Shown one piece after another: positions 52,125-61,330 of a stretch of DNA of 64,000 nucleotides; the stretch's first letter is position 1; each line of letters starts with the position of its first letter. The notes under the pieces were generated by a model. It did not search any database, was not told the origin of the DNA, and was given only the letters and a program-made list of their open reading frames with translations. Position numbers and translations under genes: made by a program. Source of the DNA: Bacillota bacterium. GTDB taxonomy: Bacteria; Bacillota; Clostridia; Christensenellales; Aristaeellaceae. The stretch covers positions 1 through 64,000 of the forward strand of contig JAEZIN010000002.1 of NCBI GenBank assembly GCA_023436585.1. Direction: 5' to 3'.

Positions 52125-53243
52125 GTGGGCAAAAACAACGTACCCCTGCGCCTGGCGGTGCTGCTCTTGTGCGTGGTGGTGCTCTGGCAAATGCTCGGCG
52201 CGCCAAGGACCGCGGAGGAATGGCAGGCCGCCCCCCTGCAGCTTGAATTGGCCTGGAACCAGCTTCCCGCAAGGACCGGGCGTATCTTCGCCCAATGGGC
52301 CCTGTACAGCGCACAGGCGGAGCCGCCTGCGCCGCAGAACGAATCGGAAAACTGGAAAAAGCTGCTTGATAACGAGGCCACCTGGCCGATCAAAGTATGG
52401 GACGCGGCGCATAATAAGCTTCTCACCATGCCCCTGGAGCAGTATGTGGCCGGCGTAGTAGCCGGTGAAATGCCGGCCAGCTACCACCTGGAGGCATTAA
52501 AGGCGCAGGCAGCAGCGGCGCGGACAAGAGCCGTAAGCCAGATTGCCGCTTTCAGCGGCTCGGGCTGCTCCAATCATCCGGAAGCGGATATATGCACCGA
52601 CAGCACCCATTGCCAGGCCTACATGGGCGAAGCGGACCGGGCCGAAAAATGGGGCGCCTCCGCCCAGGCTTATGAGGCGCGAATCTACCGTGCGGTAGTG
52701 GAAACGAAGGGCAGCATCATCACCTATGAAGGCGAGCCCATCAAGGTGCTGTACCACGCGGTAAGCGGCGGCCACACGGAGGATGTGCAGGCCGTTTTTT
52801 CGCAAACGCTGCCATACCTGCAAGGCGTGGAAAGCCGCGGGGAGGAGAGCAGCCCGAAATATCAAACCGTACAGACCTTTTCCCACCAGGAAGCCGCGCA
52901 GCTTTTAAACAAAGCTTTCCCCGGTGCCAACATATCCCCGGATACCATCGCGCTGCAGGTGGCCATCCTGGACAGGACCGCCACCGGCCGGGCAGACAAG
53001 GTGCAGGTAGGCGACCGTGAAGTCTCCGCCAGGGATTTTCGTGCGGCGCTTTCCCTAAACAGCACGCTGTTTACCATCTCCGCCACAGAAAGCTCCATCA
53101 CCTTCACCCAAAAAGGCTACGGCCACGGTGTGGGCATGAGCCAGGCAGGGGCCAATGCCATGGCGGCATCAGGCTCCACCTGGGAAAGCATCCTCAAGCA
53201 TTACTATACGGGCGTACAAATTACAGCCATGCCGGATAAATGA
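52125..53243 (+). CDS. spoIID: Stage II sporulation protein D (lytic transglycosylase)
   Basis: This 372-residue membrane-anchored protein has one N-terminal hydrophobic segment (LAVLLLCVVVLWQML). The SpoIID domain follows: MPLEQYVAGVVAGEMPASYHLEALKAQAAAARTRAVSQ, with the conserved catalytic Glu in AGEMP, DSTHCQAY, HAVSGGHTED and GYGHGVGMSQAGANAMA near the end. It acts with SpoIIM/SpoIIP in septal peptidoglycan degradation during engulfment. GTG at 52125 is the start, preceded by GGAGGGAAG. A TATACT at 52055-52060 lies 65 bases upstream, with GGTATATT before it, weakly like a sigma-E promoter. The 357-base gap before this gene shows no other feature. Confidence 0.93.
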   Translation: MGKNNVPLRLAVLLLCVVVLWQMLGAPRTAEEWQAAPLQLELAWNQLPARTGRIFAQWALYSAQAEPPAPQNESENWKKLLDNEATWPIKVWDAAHNKLLTMPLEQYVAGVVAGEMPASYHLEALKAQAAAARTRAVSQIAAFSGSGCSNHPEADICTDSTHCQAYMGEADRAEKWGASAQAYEARIYRAVVETKGSIITYEGEPIKVLYHAVSGGHTEDVQAVFSQTLPYLQGVESRGEESSPKYQTVQTFSHQEAAQLLNKAFPGANISPDTIALQVAILDRTATGRADKVQVGDREVSARDFRAALSLNSTLFTISATESSITFTQKGYGHGVGMSQAGANAMAASGSTWESILKHYYTGVQITAMPDK

Positions 53244-53336
53244 TTTCACAAACAATCGGCTTTGTCGATTTTCCAAAGCCTGTGCATACATGTTTCCCAC
53301 CATCCCTGGACAACCTATCCCAGGAGGTGGACATAT

Positions 53337-54041
53337 ATGAAGCGGGCAGCCGATCTTTGGAACTCCTTCCGTCAGCACATCAAAAAGGGAATGCAGGCCT
53401 ACTCCGCATTTATGGAGAAACAGGGCTTTTATCTTGTACTCACCGTCTGCGTACTGGTGATCGTCGGCACCGCCGTATGGACAAGGGCCACCCGCACCCC
53501 GGAGCGCCCGCCTGCCCAGGAAGGCGGCCAGGAGGCCGGCGTTCCCTATGAGGGCGTTCAGCGCCTGGCGGATGTAACCGCACCCCCATCCCCCACCCGG
53601 GCATTGCCTACCCCTACGCCCGCTCTGCCCTTTTTACGGCCGGTTCCAGGCGCCGTTTCTCGTACGTATGATGCCGCAAGGCCCGTCTTTTTTGAATCCG
53701 CCGGCCTTTGGCAGCTCCACAGTGCCTGCGACTACCAGGCCAAAGCGGGCGATGTGGTCAAATCCATGGGCGAGGGCACGGTGGTGGGCATCTCTGACAG
53801 CGGCCTGCTGGGTAAATCCGTTACCATACAGTACGACAAGGGCATCGTAGCCCTGTACGGCGGTCTTTCCATGAACAATTATGTCAAGCTTGGCGACCCG
53901 GTGAAAAGGGACCAGGCTATTGGCCATATCGGCAATTCCACGCTTTTTGAAACGGATGCCGGCTCCCATCTCCATCTTTTCGTGACCAAAGACGGCCATC
54001 CCATCGATCCGGAAACACTATTTACAAGTAACATCGAGTGA
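53337..54041 (+). CDS. spoIIQ: SpoIIQ-like M23 peptidase-domain protein
   Basis: This 234-residue single-pass membrane protein has a transmembrane segment at ~26-47 (YLVLTVCVLVIVGTAVW), a Pro-rich linker, and a LytM/M23 domain. The metal ligands look complete: HSACD (His-x3-Asp) and GSHLHLF (His-x-His), whereas the Bacillus protein is degenerate. It should bridge forespore to mother cell with SpoIIIAH during engulfment. AGGAGGTG precedes the ATG. It lies directly behind spoIID, the usual clostridial order. Confidence 0.88.
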   Translation: MKRAADLWNSFRQHIKKGMQAYSAFMEKQGFYLVLTVCVLVIVGTAVWTRATRTPERPPAQEGGQEAGVPYEGVQRLADVTAPPSPTRALPTPTPALPFLRPVPGAVSRTYDAARPVFFESAGLWQLHSACDYQAKAGDVVKSMGEGTVVGISDSGLLGKSVTIQYDKGIVALYGGLSMNNYVKLGDPVKRDQAIGHIGNSTLFETDAGSHLHLFVTKDGHPIDPETLFTSNIE

Positions 54042-54046
54042 TTGGA

Positions 54047-54075
54047 TTGCATAGTATAGAATCGTATGATATTAT
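54047..54075 (+). promoter_or_regulatory. glmS promoter
   Basis: TTGCAT (54047-54052), 17 bases, TATTAT (54070-54075). Two direct copies of TAATACATCTT follow (54078-54098). Confidence 0.7.
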
Positions 54076-54119
54076 TTTAATACATCTTAATACATCTTAT
54101 TTTTGGAGGCGTCCTGCAT

Positions 54120-55958
54120 ATGTGTGGAATCGTAGGCTATATTGGCAATAAAGACGCGGTACCGATCCTGATGGAGGGCTTGTCGCGCCTGGAATACCGG
54201 GGATATGACAGCGCGGGCATCGCCGTATTGGAGGATGGCCTCGTTGCGGTGCGAAAGGCCAAGGGCCGGCTGAGCCACCTTGGTGATCTGCTTGGCGATA
54301 AGCCTGTATCCGGCCCCTCGGGTATCGGCCACACCAGGTGGGCTACCCACGGCGAACCCAGCGACTTAAACGCCCATCCCCACACGGACGTAAAGGGCCG
54401 CATCGCCGTGGTGCACAACGGCATCATCGAAAATCATGAGTCGCTGCGCCGGTTCCTGATCAGCACAGGCTGCCGCTTTGTATCGCAAACCGACACAGAG
54501 GTGGTGGCGCACCTACTCAACCACCTGTATGAGGGCGACATGCTCAAGGCCGTCAGCCAGGCCATCGGTATGCTGGAGGGCAGCTTCGCCTTGGGCATCC
54601 TTTCATTGGATGAGCCGGATTCGCTCTTTTGCGTCCGCAAGGACAGCCCGCTTGTCATTGGCGCGGGCCGCGGCGAGCAGTTCATCGCTTCCGATATTCC
54701 CGCCATATTAAACTACACCCGCGATGTGATCCTCCTAGAGGACAAGGAGATCGCACTTTTACGCAAGGACGGCATCTCCCTGTACGACCCCTACGGCCGC
54801 AGCAAGGAATACGCCATCTTCCACGTGGACTGGGATGTGTCCGCCGCCGAAAAGGGCGGGTATGCCCACTTCATGCTCAAGGAAATCAGCGAGGAGCCGG
54901 ATTCCCTGCAAAAGACCCTGGGCGCTCATGTGGACACCATCAAAAAGCAGGTCAGGGAAAACAGCCTTCCCTTAAATGAGGAAGAGGCAAAGAACCTTCA
55001 AAAGCTGACCATTGTGGCCTGCGGCACGGCCTACCACGCCTCCGTCATGGGCAAGTATATGATCGAACGGCTGGCCAGGCTGCCGGTGGATGTGGACATC
55101 GCCTCGGAATTCCGCTACCGCGACCCCATCATCCATCCCGGCGAAGCGTTCCTGGCCGTATCCCAAAGCGGCGAGACGGCGGATACGCTGGCAGCCTTGC
55201 GGGAAGCCCGAAAGCGCGGTGCCAGGGTATTGGCGCTGACCAACGTGGTAGGCTCCTCCATCGCCCGCGAAGCCGGGGAAGGTGCGGTGCTGTACACCTG
55301 GGCGGGGCCGGAAATCGCCGTGGCCAGCACGAAAGCCTATATCACCCAGGTGGAGATGCTGGCGCTGCTGGCAATCGATCTTGCCAAAAAGCGGGGCACC
55401 ATCGGCGAAGCGGAGTGCGAGTCGCTGCTTTCCGACCTGGCCGCGCTGCCGGCACTGGCCGAAAAGGTGCTTTTGCAAAGGGAGCGCATGCAGCGCTTTG
55501 CCGACAGGAACAAGGATCAAAAGCACGTGTTCTTTATGGGCCGCGGGCTGGACTATGCCCTGGCCATGGAAGCATCGCTGAAGCTTAAGGAGGTTTCCTA
55601 TATTTTCAGCGAGGCTTACGCCGCGGGCGAACTCAAGCACGGCACCATCGCACTCATCGAACCGGGCACGCTGGTGGTGGTCATTTTAACCCAGCAAGGC
55701 CTGGCGGACAAAACGCTTTCCAACGTGCGTGAGGTAAAGGCCAGGGGCGCCAGGGTATTGATGATCGCGTCCGAAGCGCTGGCGGAGCGCGCAGCCCCCG
55801 AGGCCGACGAGGTCTGGCTTGTGCCCGACACCAAGGATATGTTCCTTCCCCTGCTGGCCATCATCCCTCTGCAGCTGCTGGCCTACCATATGGCCGTGGA
55901 GCGCGGCTGTGATGTAGATAAACCCAGAAACCTGGCCAAGAGCGTAACGGTGGAATAA
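54120..55958 (+). CDS. glmS: Glutamine--fructose-6-phosphate aminotransferase (isomerizing)
   Basis: This 612-residue enzyme makes glucosamine-6-phosphate, the entry to amino-sugar and peptidoglycan precursors. The N-terminal Ntn glutaminase begins MCGIVGYIG with catalytic Cys2, and GIGHTRWATHGEPSD follows. Two SIS domains carry ACGTAYHASVMGKYM and SQSGETADTLAALREA. The C-terminus ends ...DKPRNLAKSVTVE, the usual terminal motif. GGAGG lies before the ATG at 54120. The space upstream is too short for a glmS ribozyme. Confidence 0.97.
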   Translation: MCGIVGYIGNKDAVPILMEGLSRLEYRGYDSAGIAVLEDGLVAVRKAKGRLSHLGDLLGDKPVSGPSGIGHTRWATHGEPSDLNAHPHTDVKGRIAVVHNGIIENHESLRRFLISTGCRFVSQTDTEVVAHLLNHLYEGDMLKAVSQAIGMLEGSFALGILSLDEPDSLFCVRKDSPLVIGAGRGEQFIASDIPAILNYTRDVILLEDKEIALLRKDGISLYDPYGRSKEYAIFHVDWDVSAAEKGGYAHFMLKEISEEPDSLQKTLGAHVDTIKKQVRENSLPLNEEEAKNLQKLTIVACGTAYHASVMGKYMIERLARLPVDVDIASEFRYRDPIIHPGEAFLAVSQSGETADTLAALREARKRGARVLALTNVVGSSIAREAGEGAVLYTWAGPEIAVASTKAYITQVEMLALLAIDLAKKRGTIGEAECESLLSDLAALPALAEKVLLQRERMQRFADRNKDQKHVFFMGRGLDYALAMEASLKLKEVSYIFSEAYAAGELKHGTIALIEPGTLVVVILTQQGLADKTLSNVREVKARGARVLMIASEALAERAAPEADEVWLVPDTKDMFLPLLAIIPLQLLAYHMAVERGCDVDKPRNLAKSVTVE

Positions 55959-55960
55959 CA

Positions 55961-56002
55961 TCAAGGGAATGATGTAAAAAGCATCATTCCCTTGATCTTT
56001 TC
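55961..56002 (+). terminator. Intrinsic terminator of glmS
   Basis: ATCAAGGGAATGATG and CATCATTCCCTTGAT form a perfect 15-base stem around TAAAAAG, then CTTTTC. Confidence 0.88.
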
Positions 56003-56045
56003 AAAAAGAGGTATAGCCTCTTATCCGATTCTACGCCCATCACCT

Positions 56046-56087
56046 TCAAAACTGTCCCCGCCTGCGATAGCATGACGGGGACGGTTT
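56046..56087 (+). terminator. Second stem-loop with T-tract after glmS
   Basis: CTGTCCCCG pairs with CGGGGACGG (one mismatch), followed by TTTTTG. It probably backs up the first terminator. Confidence 0.7.
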
Positions 56088-56130
56088 TTGTTTCACTAAA
56101 GCGCGACGACAATTCCATGAGAAGACCCAG

Positions 56131-56154
56131 GTAGGGCGGGGGCTTGCTCCCGCC
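56131..56154. repeat. R3 repeat, copy 2 (inverted)
   Basis: Exact reverse complement of 34701-34724. The rest of 56160-56402 shows no gene. Confidence 0.7.
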
Positions 56155-56402
56155 GCCCGTATCAACCAGAACATGGCAAGCAAGATGCCGGTGTCATGAG
56201 TAAGAAATTGCACAGCAAACCCGACACGCATGCAGTCATCCCTTGCTGCGTGAAGGAACTTGGTTTATCATGCTGCCATAGATCCTTCATCGCTTCGCTC
56301 TTCAGGATGACAGCACGCGGTACGTGCTTGTACTTATCCTGCTTGCAGTCATCGCTGCCAGCAATTTTCCTGTATATATGAGCAGACGCAAGAGTTGACC
56401 GT

Positions 56403-57950
56403 CTATTTACGTAGCCAGGCCGGTTGTATCGTATAGCTCAGCTTGTTTTCATTGGCGAAGGCGTGACCCCAGCTGCCCTCCACCACCTCCAGCATCAGCT
56501 CCCCGCAGTCCGCAAACGCCTCTTCATCAATCTTGATCCGGCTGCCGGGGATAAATACGCTCATCAATTGCCAGCAGCCGCCAAACGCCATTTTCTCCAC
56601 AATCTCCAGGCTCTCGGGGAGGACCACGTCATACAGCCCGCTTCCCATAAACGCTTCCTCGCCGATCTTTGTGAGGTCCCGGGGAAGTGTGATTCCCTTC
56701 AGCGAATAGCAATGGGCAAAGGTTCCCGCTCCGATATTCCTGATCCCGTCGGGCAGGCTGATATCTGTAAGGAGGCTGCATGCATAAAACGCTTCATCGC
56801 CAATGGTTGTTACACTTCCGGGGAGCATTACGCTTTCCAGGTGGAGATTGTTTTCAAACACCCTATCCCCAATGGCCAGTATGCCCTCCGGCACCGCATA
56901 CTTCTTATCTTCCTTCCCGGCGGGGTACGCTTCCAGGCGCTTTAAGACCGCATGAAACAGTGCGCCGTTTTCGGCACGGTACGCCGGGTTGCCCTCCTCC
57001 ACCTTGATTTCTGTCAGCGCCTGGCAGCCGCCAAAGGCGCCGGCGCCGATGCTCCTTGTACCCTTGGGGATGAAAACCGATTTAAGCTGGGTGCTGCCCG
57101 AAAACGCCTCCTCTGATATGGACTCCGTTTCCGCGGGGATTGCATACTCCTTGCCCTTCCTGTTGCCGGGGTAGGCAAGCAGCACCTTTCCGTCCATGGT
57201 AAACAGCACGCCATCCAGTGCCTTGAATGTCTTATTCCCTTGTGCCACCTCGAATGCATCCATCGTCTGGCAGTAGGAAAACGCCTTTTGCCCAATGCTC
57301 CTGACATTTTCCGGGATTACAACCTTTTTCAGTTGCCCGCACTCGTTAAAGGCCCCTTCCCCGATCGTCATAAGGCTTTGCGGCAATGCGGCGTCCTTAA
57401 GCTGCATGCAGAAAGTAAACGCATACCTGCCAATATCCGTAAGGCCCTCGGGCAATTCAATAGCTTTTAGCGCGAAACTGTTATAAAAGGCATATTCGCC
57501 GATGGCCTTTGTCCCTTGGCGCACGGAGTACTTTTCGCTCCACCTGCCGTCAGGGTAGGAATGCAGCATCTTTTTCTGCTTATCATACAACACGCCGCCC
57601 ACAGATTCATACACCGGGTTCCCCGGCACCACAAAAATGCTATTCGCCTGGCTGTCCAAAAAGGCCCGGCTGCTGATGCTTGTAATCGTTTCGGGAATTG
57701 TAATGCTGTCCGCCCAGAAATAATTGTCAAACACCTCATCCCCGATGGCAGTCACGGTATGCCCATCCACCCAGCTGGGGAAAGTGATTGCGGAATTTTC
57801 ACCTGTATAGCCGACGATCTTGGCCGTGTTATCCGAAAGGATTACATAACGCACCTCGCCGCTTTCCTTCACGTTTTCCTCCTGCGCCAAAGCCGCGGGA
57901 AACACAAAGAGCAACGAAAGGCACAAAAATACCGCTGTGAGCCTTTTCAC
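56403..57950 (-). CDS. Secreted BspA-like leucine-rich repeat protein
   Basis: This 515-residue protein has a signal peptide ending near AALA, then LRR_5 repeats (ITIPETITSISSRAFLDSQ..., VVIPENVRSIGQKAFSYCQ...). Spacer islands carry GGVLYDKQKKMLHSYPDGR and GVLFTMDGKVLLAYPGN. The end is the cap WGHAFANENKLSYTI. The start is GTG at 57950, with GGAGGGATT 8 bases upstream. It is the last of three consecutive LRR genes on the minus strand; a 39-base gap separates it from the next. Confidence 0.88.
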   Translation of the reverse strand: MKRLTAVFLCLSLLFVFPAALAQEENVKESGEVRYVILSDNTAKIVGYTGENSAITFPSWVDGHTVTAIGDEVFDNYFWADSITIPETITSISSRAFLDSQANSIFVVPGNPVYESVGGVLYDKQKKMLHSYPDGRWSEKYSVRQGTKAIGEYAFYNSFALKAIELPEGLTDIGRYAFTFCMQLKDAALPQSLMTIGEGAFNECGQLKKVVIPENVRSIGQKAFSYCQTMDAFEVAQGNKTFKALDGVLFTMDGKVLLAYPGNRKGKEYAIPAETESISEEAFSGSTQLKSVFIPKGTRSIGAGAFGGCQALTEIKVEEGNPAYRAENGALFHAVLKRLEAYPAGKEDKKYAVPEGILAIGDRVFENNLHLESVMLPGSVTTIGDEAFYACSLLTDISLPDGIRNIGAGTFAHCYSLKGITLPRDLTKIGEEAFMGSGLYDVVLPESLEIVEKMAFGGCWQLMSVFIPGSRIKIDEEAFADCGELMLEVVEGSWGHAFANENKLSYTIQPAWLRK

Positions 57951-57989
57951 AAAAAATCCCTCCCTGCTATCATGAGGACTGTCCCCTTT

Positions 57990-59081
57990 TCACTTGCCAT
58001 TCAGCGTAAAAGGCAGTGTGTTTTCCACCGCGTACGCGTGGGCGGGGCTGCTTTCCTTCACCTTCATGTTCAGGCGCATGCTATCCAAAAACGCGCCGGG
58101 TTCAATGGCCAAATCGCCGCCGGGCAAAGTGATGGATTCCAGGTTGTAGCAGCGGGCGAAAGCTTCCCTGCCGATAGCCTTCACACTGTCGGGCACGGTA
58201 ACCTCACGCAGCACAAGGCAGTCGGAAAACGCCAGCTCGCCGACGGCCGTGATTCCGCCGGGGATCCTTATTATCTGGCTTGCTTTTTTCTGCAAATAGG
58301 TATGCAAAAGCTTTGTTTCCTTTTCCACCAAAACACCGTTGATGGCCGCATAGGTGGGGTTCTCCTCATCCACCATAAGTTCCTCCAGGCTTTCGCACCG
58401 CAAAAACACGCCCGGGCCTATGTTCGTAACGCTTTTGGGGACCTCCATATAGGTAAGCCCCGTGCAGCCCGCGAACGCCTTGCCGCCGATGGCCTGTATA
58501 CTCTCCGGGAGCCGGACGGTAAAAAACTTCTTGCAGCCGTAAAACGCCTGGTCTCCGATCAGGGAAACGCTGGAGGGGATATATACGCTCTCCAGATACA
58601 GAGGCTGATAAAAAGCGCTTTCCCCAATGGTCTCAATGCCCCGGGGTATGCCGTACAGCGCGCCGCCCCTGCTTCGGGGATAGGTATGCAAAAGGTTTTG
58701 CTTTTTGTCAAACAAAACCCCCTGGGCCGAGGCATACACGGGGTTCACATTAATCACCCCAATGGCAGCCAGCTTATCCAGGAAGCGGAAGGCTCCCGCG
58801 CCGATTTCCCTGATGCCGGCGGGGATCAGTATGCTGGAGACACTGAGTCCCTTGGGGAACGCGTCCTTTCCCACCGCCTTCACGGGATGGCCGTCCATAT
58901 CGCCGGGGATGGTCAGCGCCTTGGCATGGCCCTTGTACAGGGTAAGGCAGGCCGAGCCATCCTCCCTGAGCACATACTCATAATCGCCGCTGATGATAGC
59001 CGTTATTGATTCCGCCAGCGCAGGAAAAACAACCGTCTGGCATAGTATGATAAAAACCAAGAGTACCGCCCATTTTCGCAT
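57990..59081 (-). CDS. Secreted BspA-like leucine-rich repeat protein
   Basis: This 363-residue protein has a signal peptide ending near PALA, then an N-terminal strand pair (GDYEYVLREDGSACLTLYKGH) seen in all four LRR proteins of the window. LRR_5 repeats and the island GVLFDKKQNLLHTYPRSRG follow. The C-terminal cap is SPAHAYAVENTLPFTLNGK. AGGAGG precedes the ATG. It is the shortest of the three tandem genes. Confidence 0.88.
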   Translation of the reverse strand: MRKWAVLLVFIILCQTVVFPALAESITAIISGDYEYVLREDGSACLTLYKGHAKALTIPGDMDGHPVKAVGKDAFPKGLSVSSILIPAGIREIGAGAFRFLDKLAAIGVINVNPVYASAQGVLFDKKQNLLHTYPRSRGGALYGIPRGIETIGESAFYQPLYLESVYIPSSVSLIGDQAFYGCKKFFTVRLPESIQAIGGKAFAGCTGLTYMEVPKSVTNIGPGVFLRCESLEELMVDEENPTYAAINGVLVEKETKLLHTYLQKKASQIIRIPGGITAVGELAFSDCLVLREVTVPDSVKAIGREAFARCYNLESITLPGGDLAIEPGAFLDSMRLNMKVKESSPAHAYAVENTLPFTLNGK

Positions 59082-59153
59082 GCACCCATCCTCCTGCGCT
59101 TTTTGATTCGGCCCAGGGTTTTTCTGTTCACCGATTGCAAATATGCGTCCGCT

Positions 59154-61049
59154 TCACTGCAGCCAGTCAACGTACAGGGAATACTGCAGTTTGTTTTCTA
59201 TCGCGTACTTAAGGGCATAGCTTCCTTCCACAACGGAAAGGACCGCCTTGGGGCTATCCAAAAACGCATCCTCCCCGATAAACGTAACGCTTTCCGGTAT
59301 GGTAATGCTGGTCAGCTTATCGCATTTGCTCAAAGCACGCGCGCCTATGCTCTCCAGGCCGTCGGGAAGTACGATATCGTTCAGCTCGCTGCAGTATTGC
59401 ATTGCTTCCTCGCCCATGGTGCGGAGGCTTCCGGGAAGTATGATGCTTTTTAATAGATAGCACGAGTCAAATGCTCCATCGCCAATGCTTATGACGCCCT
59501 CGGGTACAACTATGCCGGTGAGCCAAATGCAGCCGGAAAACGCATTCCGGCCGATGGATTCCAAACCATGGGGAAGAGTCACCCTGGCAAGATCATAGCA
59601 GGAATCAAATGCGCCATCCCCAATGACCTTCGTCCCAGCCGGAACCACGAAACCGGCCCCTTCTTTCTTGGCCGGATAAAGGAGAAGCACATCCTTCTTC
59701 TTGGTATAAAGAACTCCATCCAAATCCAAAAAGCTCCTGCTCCCCGCCGGCACATGATAGCTTGTCATGGCGGAGCAGTTGATGAACGCGTCGGCGCCAA
59801 TCTCAACAAGACTATCCGGGAATGTGATCTCCGTCAGTATATCGTTCCATATAAACGCTTCCTGCTCTATGGATAAAATCCCTTGCGGGATATTGTACCT
59901 GACCGCGGGCCGTCCGCCGGGATACGTATGCAGCTTTTTGTTATTTTTATCGAACAGCACGCCTTCCAGGTGGGCGTAGGTTTTGTTTTCTGGCGCCACC
60001 TCGATCTTGGCCAGCCTCACGCAGGCGGAGAAGGCCCCCGCCCCTATCTCATTTACGCCGGAAGGGATTTTCACTTCCGCCAGGCCCTCGCATCTGTAAA
60101 ATGCGCTTGGGCCGATAGCGGTCAGCCTCTCCGGCAGCACAACCTCCTTTATTCCTTCGCACCCGTAAAACGCGCTTTCCCCGATGGTTTGAACGCTTTT
60201 GGGGATCTCAACGCCGGTGAGCTTTTTGCAAAGGAAAAACATCCACCCGTTCAGCTCGGTAAGGTTCTTGGGCAGCCTGACCGACTTTAGGCTTGCGCAC
60301 TCATGAAACACCGCTTCGCCGATGGTTTTCACGCTGTCGGGGACCGTGGCTTCCATAAGCTTCGCACAGTTGTAGAACGCGCCATTTCCAATGGACAATA
60401 GGCCTTCGGAAAGTTCAACCGATAAAAGCTCCGCGCACTCGGCAAATGCCCAGCCCCCGATGCTTTTCACATTGGCGGGTATGGTAATCCCGCCAAGCTT
60501 AGTACAGGCATAAAAGGCGTTTTCTCCGATTCCGGTCACCTTGCCGTGTATATTCACTTGGGCAAGGGTTTCATTATAGGCAAACGCCATATCCCCTATA
60601 ACAGTGACCTGCCTGGGAATGGTATATGCCGTATCCCGCTTCCCGCCAGGGTAGGTATGCAGCGTATCCATGGCCGCATCGAACAAAATGCCGTCCTCGG
60701 TAACGTACACAGGGTTATCCTGGGCTTCAATGACCTCAAGCTTTTTGCAGCCTGAAAACGCCCCCGGCTTGATGCTTGTGATGTTCTTGCCAAAACGCAC
60801 CTTCTCCAGCGAATCGAAAAAATAAAACGCCCACTCATCCATCGATGTTACGGTACGGCCGGCAAGCCGCTCCGGGATTACAATGCTTCTGTCAGAGCCT
60901 AAATAGCCGGCGATGCACGCGGTCCCGTCCGCAAGAAGATAATAGCAATAGTCGCCGCTGTACAGATAGTCCGGTTCCTCAGCCCTAGCCAATGGCGCGG
61001 CGCAAACAAGGAATGTCAGGCAGATAACGAGGCAGAGCCATTTTCGCAT
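59154..61049 (-). CDS. Secreted BspA-like leucine-rich repeat protein (largest copy)
   Basis: This 631-residue protein has a signal peptide ending near PLARA, then GDYCYYLLADGTACIAGYLGSD and about 20 LRR_5 repeats. Three islands interrupt the solenoid (EDGILFDAAMDTLHTYPGG, LEGVLFDKNNKKLHTYPGG, LDGVLYTKKKDVLLLYPAK). It ends in SYALKYAIENKLQYSLYVDWLQ. No anchor motif is present. The ATG at 61049 is the likely start; the one at 61088 would add residues before the signal peptide. The three genes probably arose by duplication and form one transcription unit. Confidence 0.88.
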   Translation of the reverse strand: MRKWLCLVICLTFLVCAAPLARAEEPDYLYSGDYCYYLLADGTACIAGYLGSDRSIVIPERLAGRTVTSMDEWAFYFFDSLEKVRFGKNITSIKPGAFSGCKKLEVIEAQDNPVYVTEDGILFDAAMDTLHTYPGGKRDTAYTIPRQVTVIGDMAFAYNETLAQVNIHGKVTGIGENAFYACTKLGGITIPANVKSIGGWAFAECAELLSVELSEGLLSIGNGAFYNCAKLMEATVPDSVKTIGEAVFHECASLKSVRLPKNLTELNGWMFFLCKKLTGVEIPKSVQTIGESAFYGCEGIKEVVLPERLTAIGPSAFYRCEGLAEVKIPSGVNEIGAGAFSACVRLAKIEVAPENKTYAHLEGVLFDKNNKKLHTYPGGRPAVRYNIPQGILSIEQEAFIWNDILTEITFPDSLVEIGADAFINCSAMTSYHVPAGSRSFLDLDGVLYTKKKDVLLLYPAKKEGAGFVVPAGTKVIGDGAFDSCYDLARVTLPHGLESIGRNAFSGCIWLTGIVVPEGVISIGDGAFDSCYLLKSIILPGSLRTMGEEAMQYCSELNDIVLPDGLESIGARALSKCDKLTSITIPESVTFIGEDAFLDSPKAVLSVVEGSYALKYAIENKLQYSLYVDWLQ

Positions 61050-61255
61050 GATGTTACCCCCAATGCGGCATACTATATGTGCATTCATCGCTTGGCAGTT
61101 TCTTCGTACCTATAAGGAAGCTTTGCTGTCCGGCAGGACATTCCTTCATATCTATGGCTTGTATGTTCAATTATAACTTATTCGCCCGGTCCCCACAAGA
61201 AAAAAGTGGTATTCTATGGTATATTCCTGGAAATTCCACACAAGGAAGCGGCCCT

Positions 61256-61284
61256 TCGACAAATCGGGCTTTCCTGTGTATAAT
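61256..61284 (+). promoter_or_regulatory. Promoter of the nucleotidyltransferase gene
   Basis: TCGACA (61256-61261), 17 bases, TATAAT (61279-61284). The remainder of 61050-61330 shows no gene. Confidence 0.7.
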
Positions 61285-61330
61285 GGACGGTAGACATTTC
61301 CGGACGGTCTTAACGAAGGAGGTCATGGGG

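Noticed and set aside
54042..54119. Possible glmS ribozyme before glmS
   Set aside because: Only 78 bases separate the genes, and none of the ribozyme core is visible.
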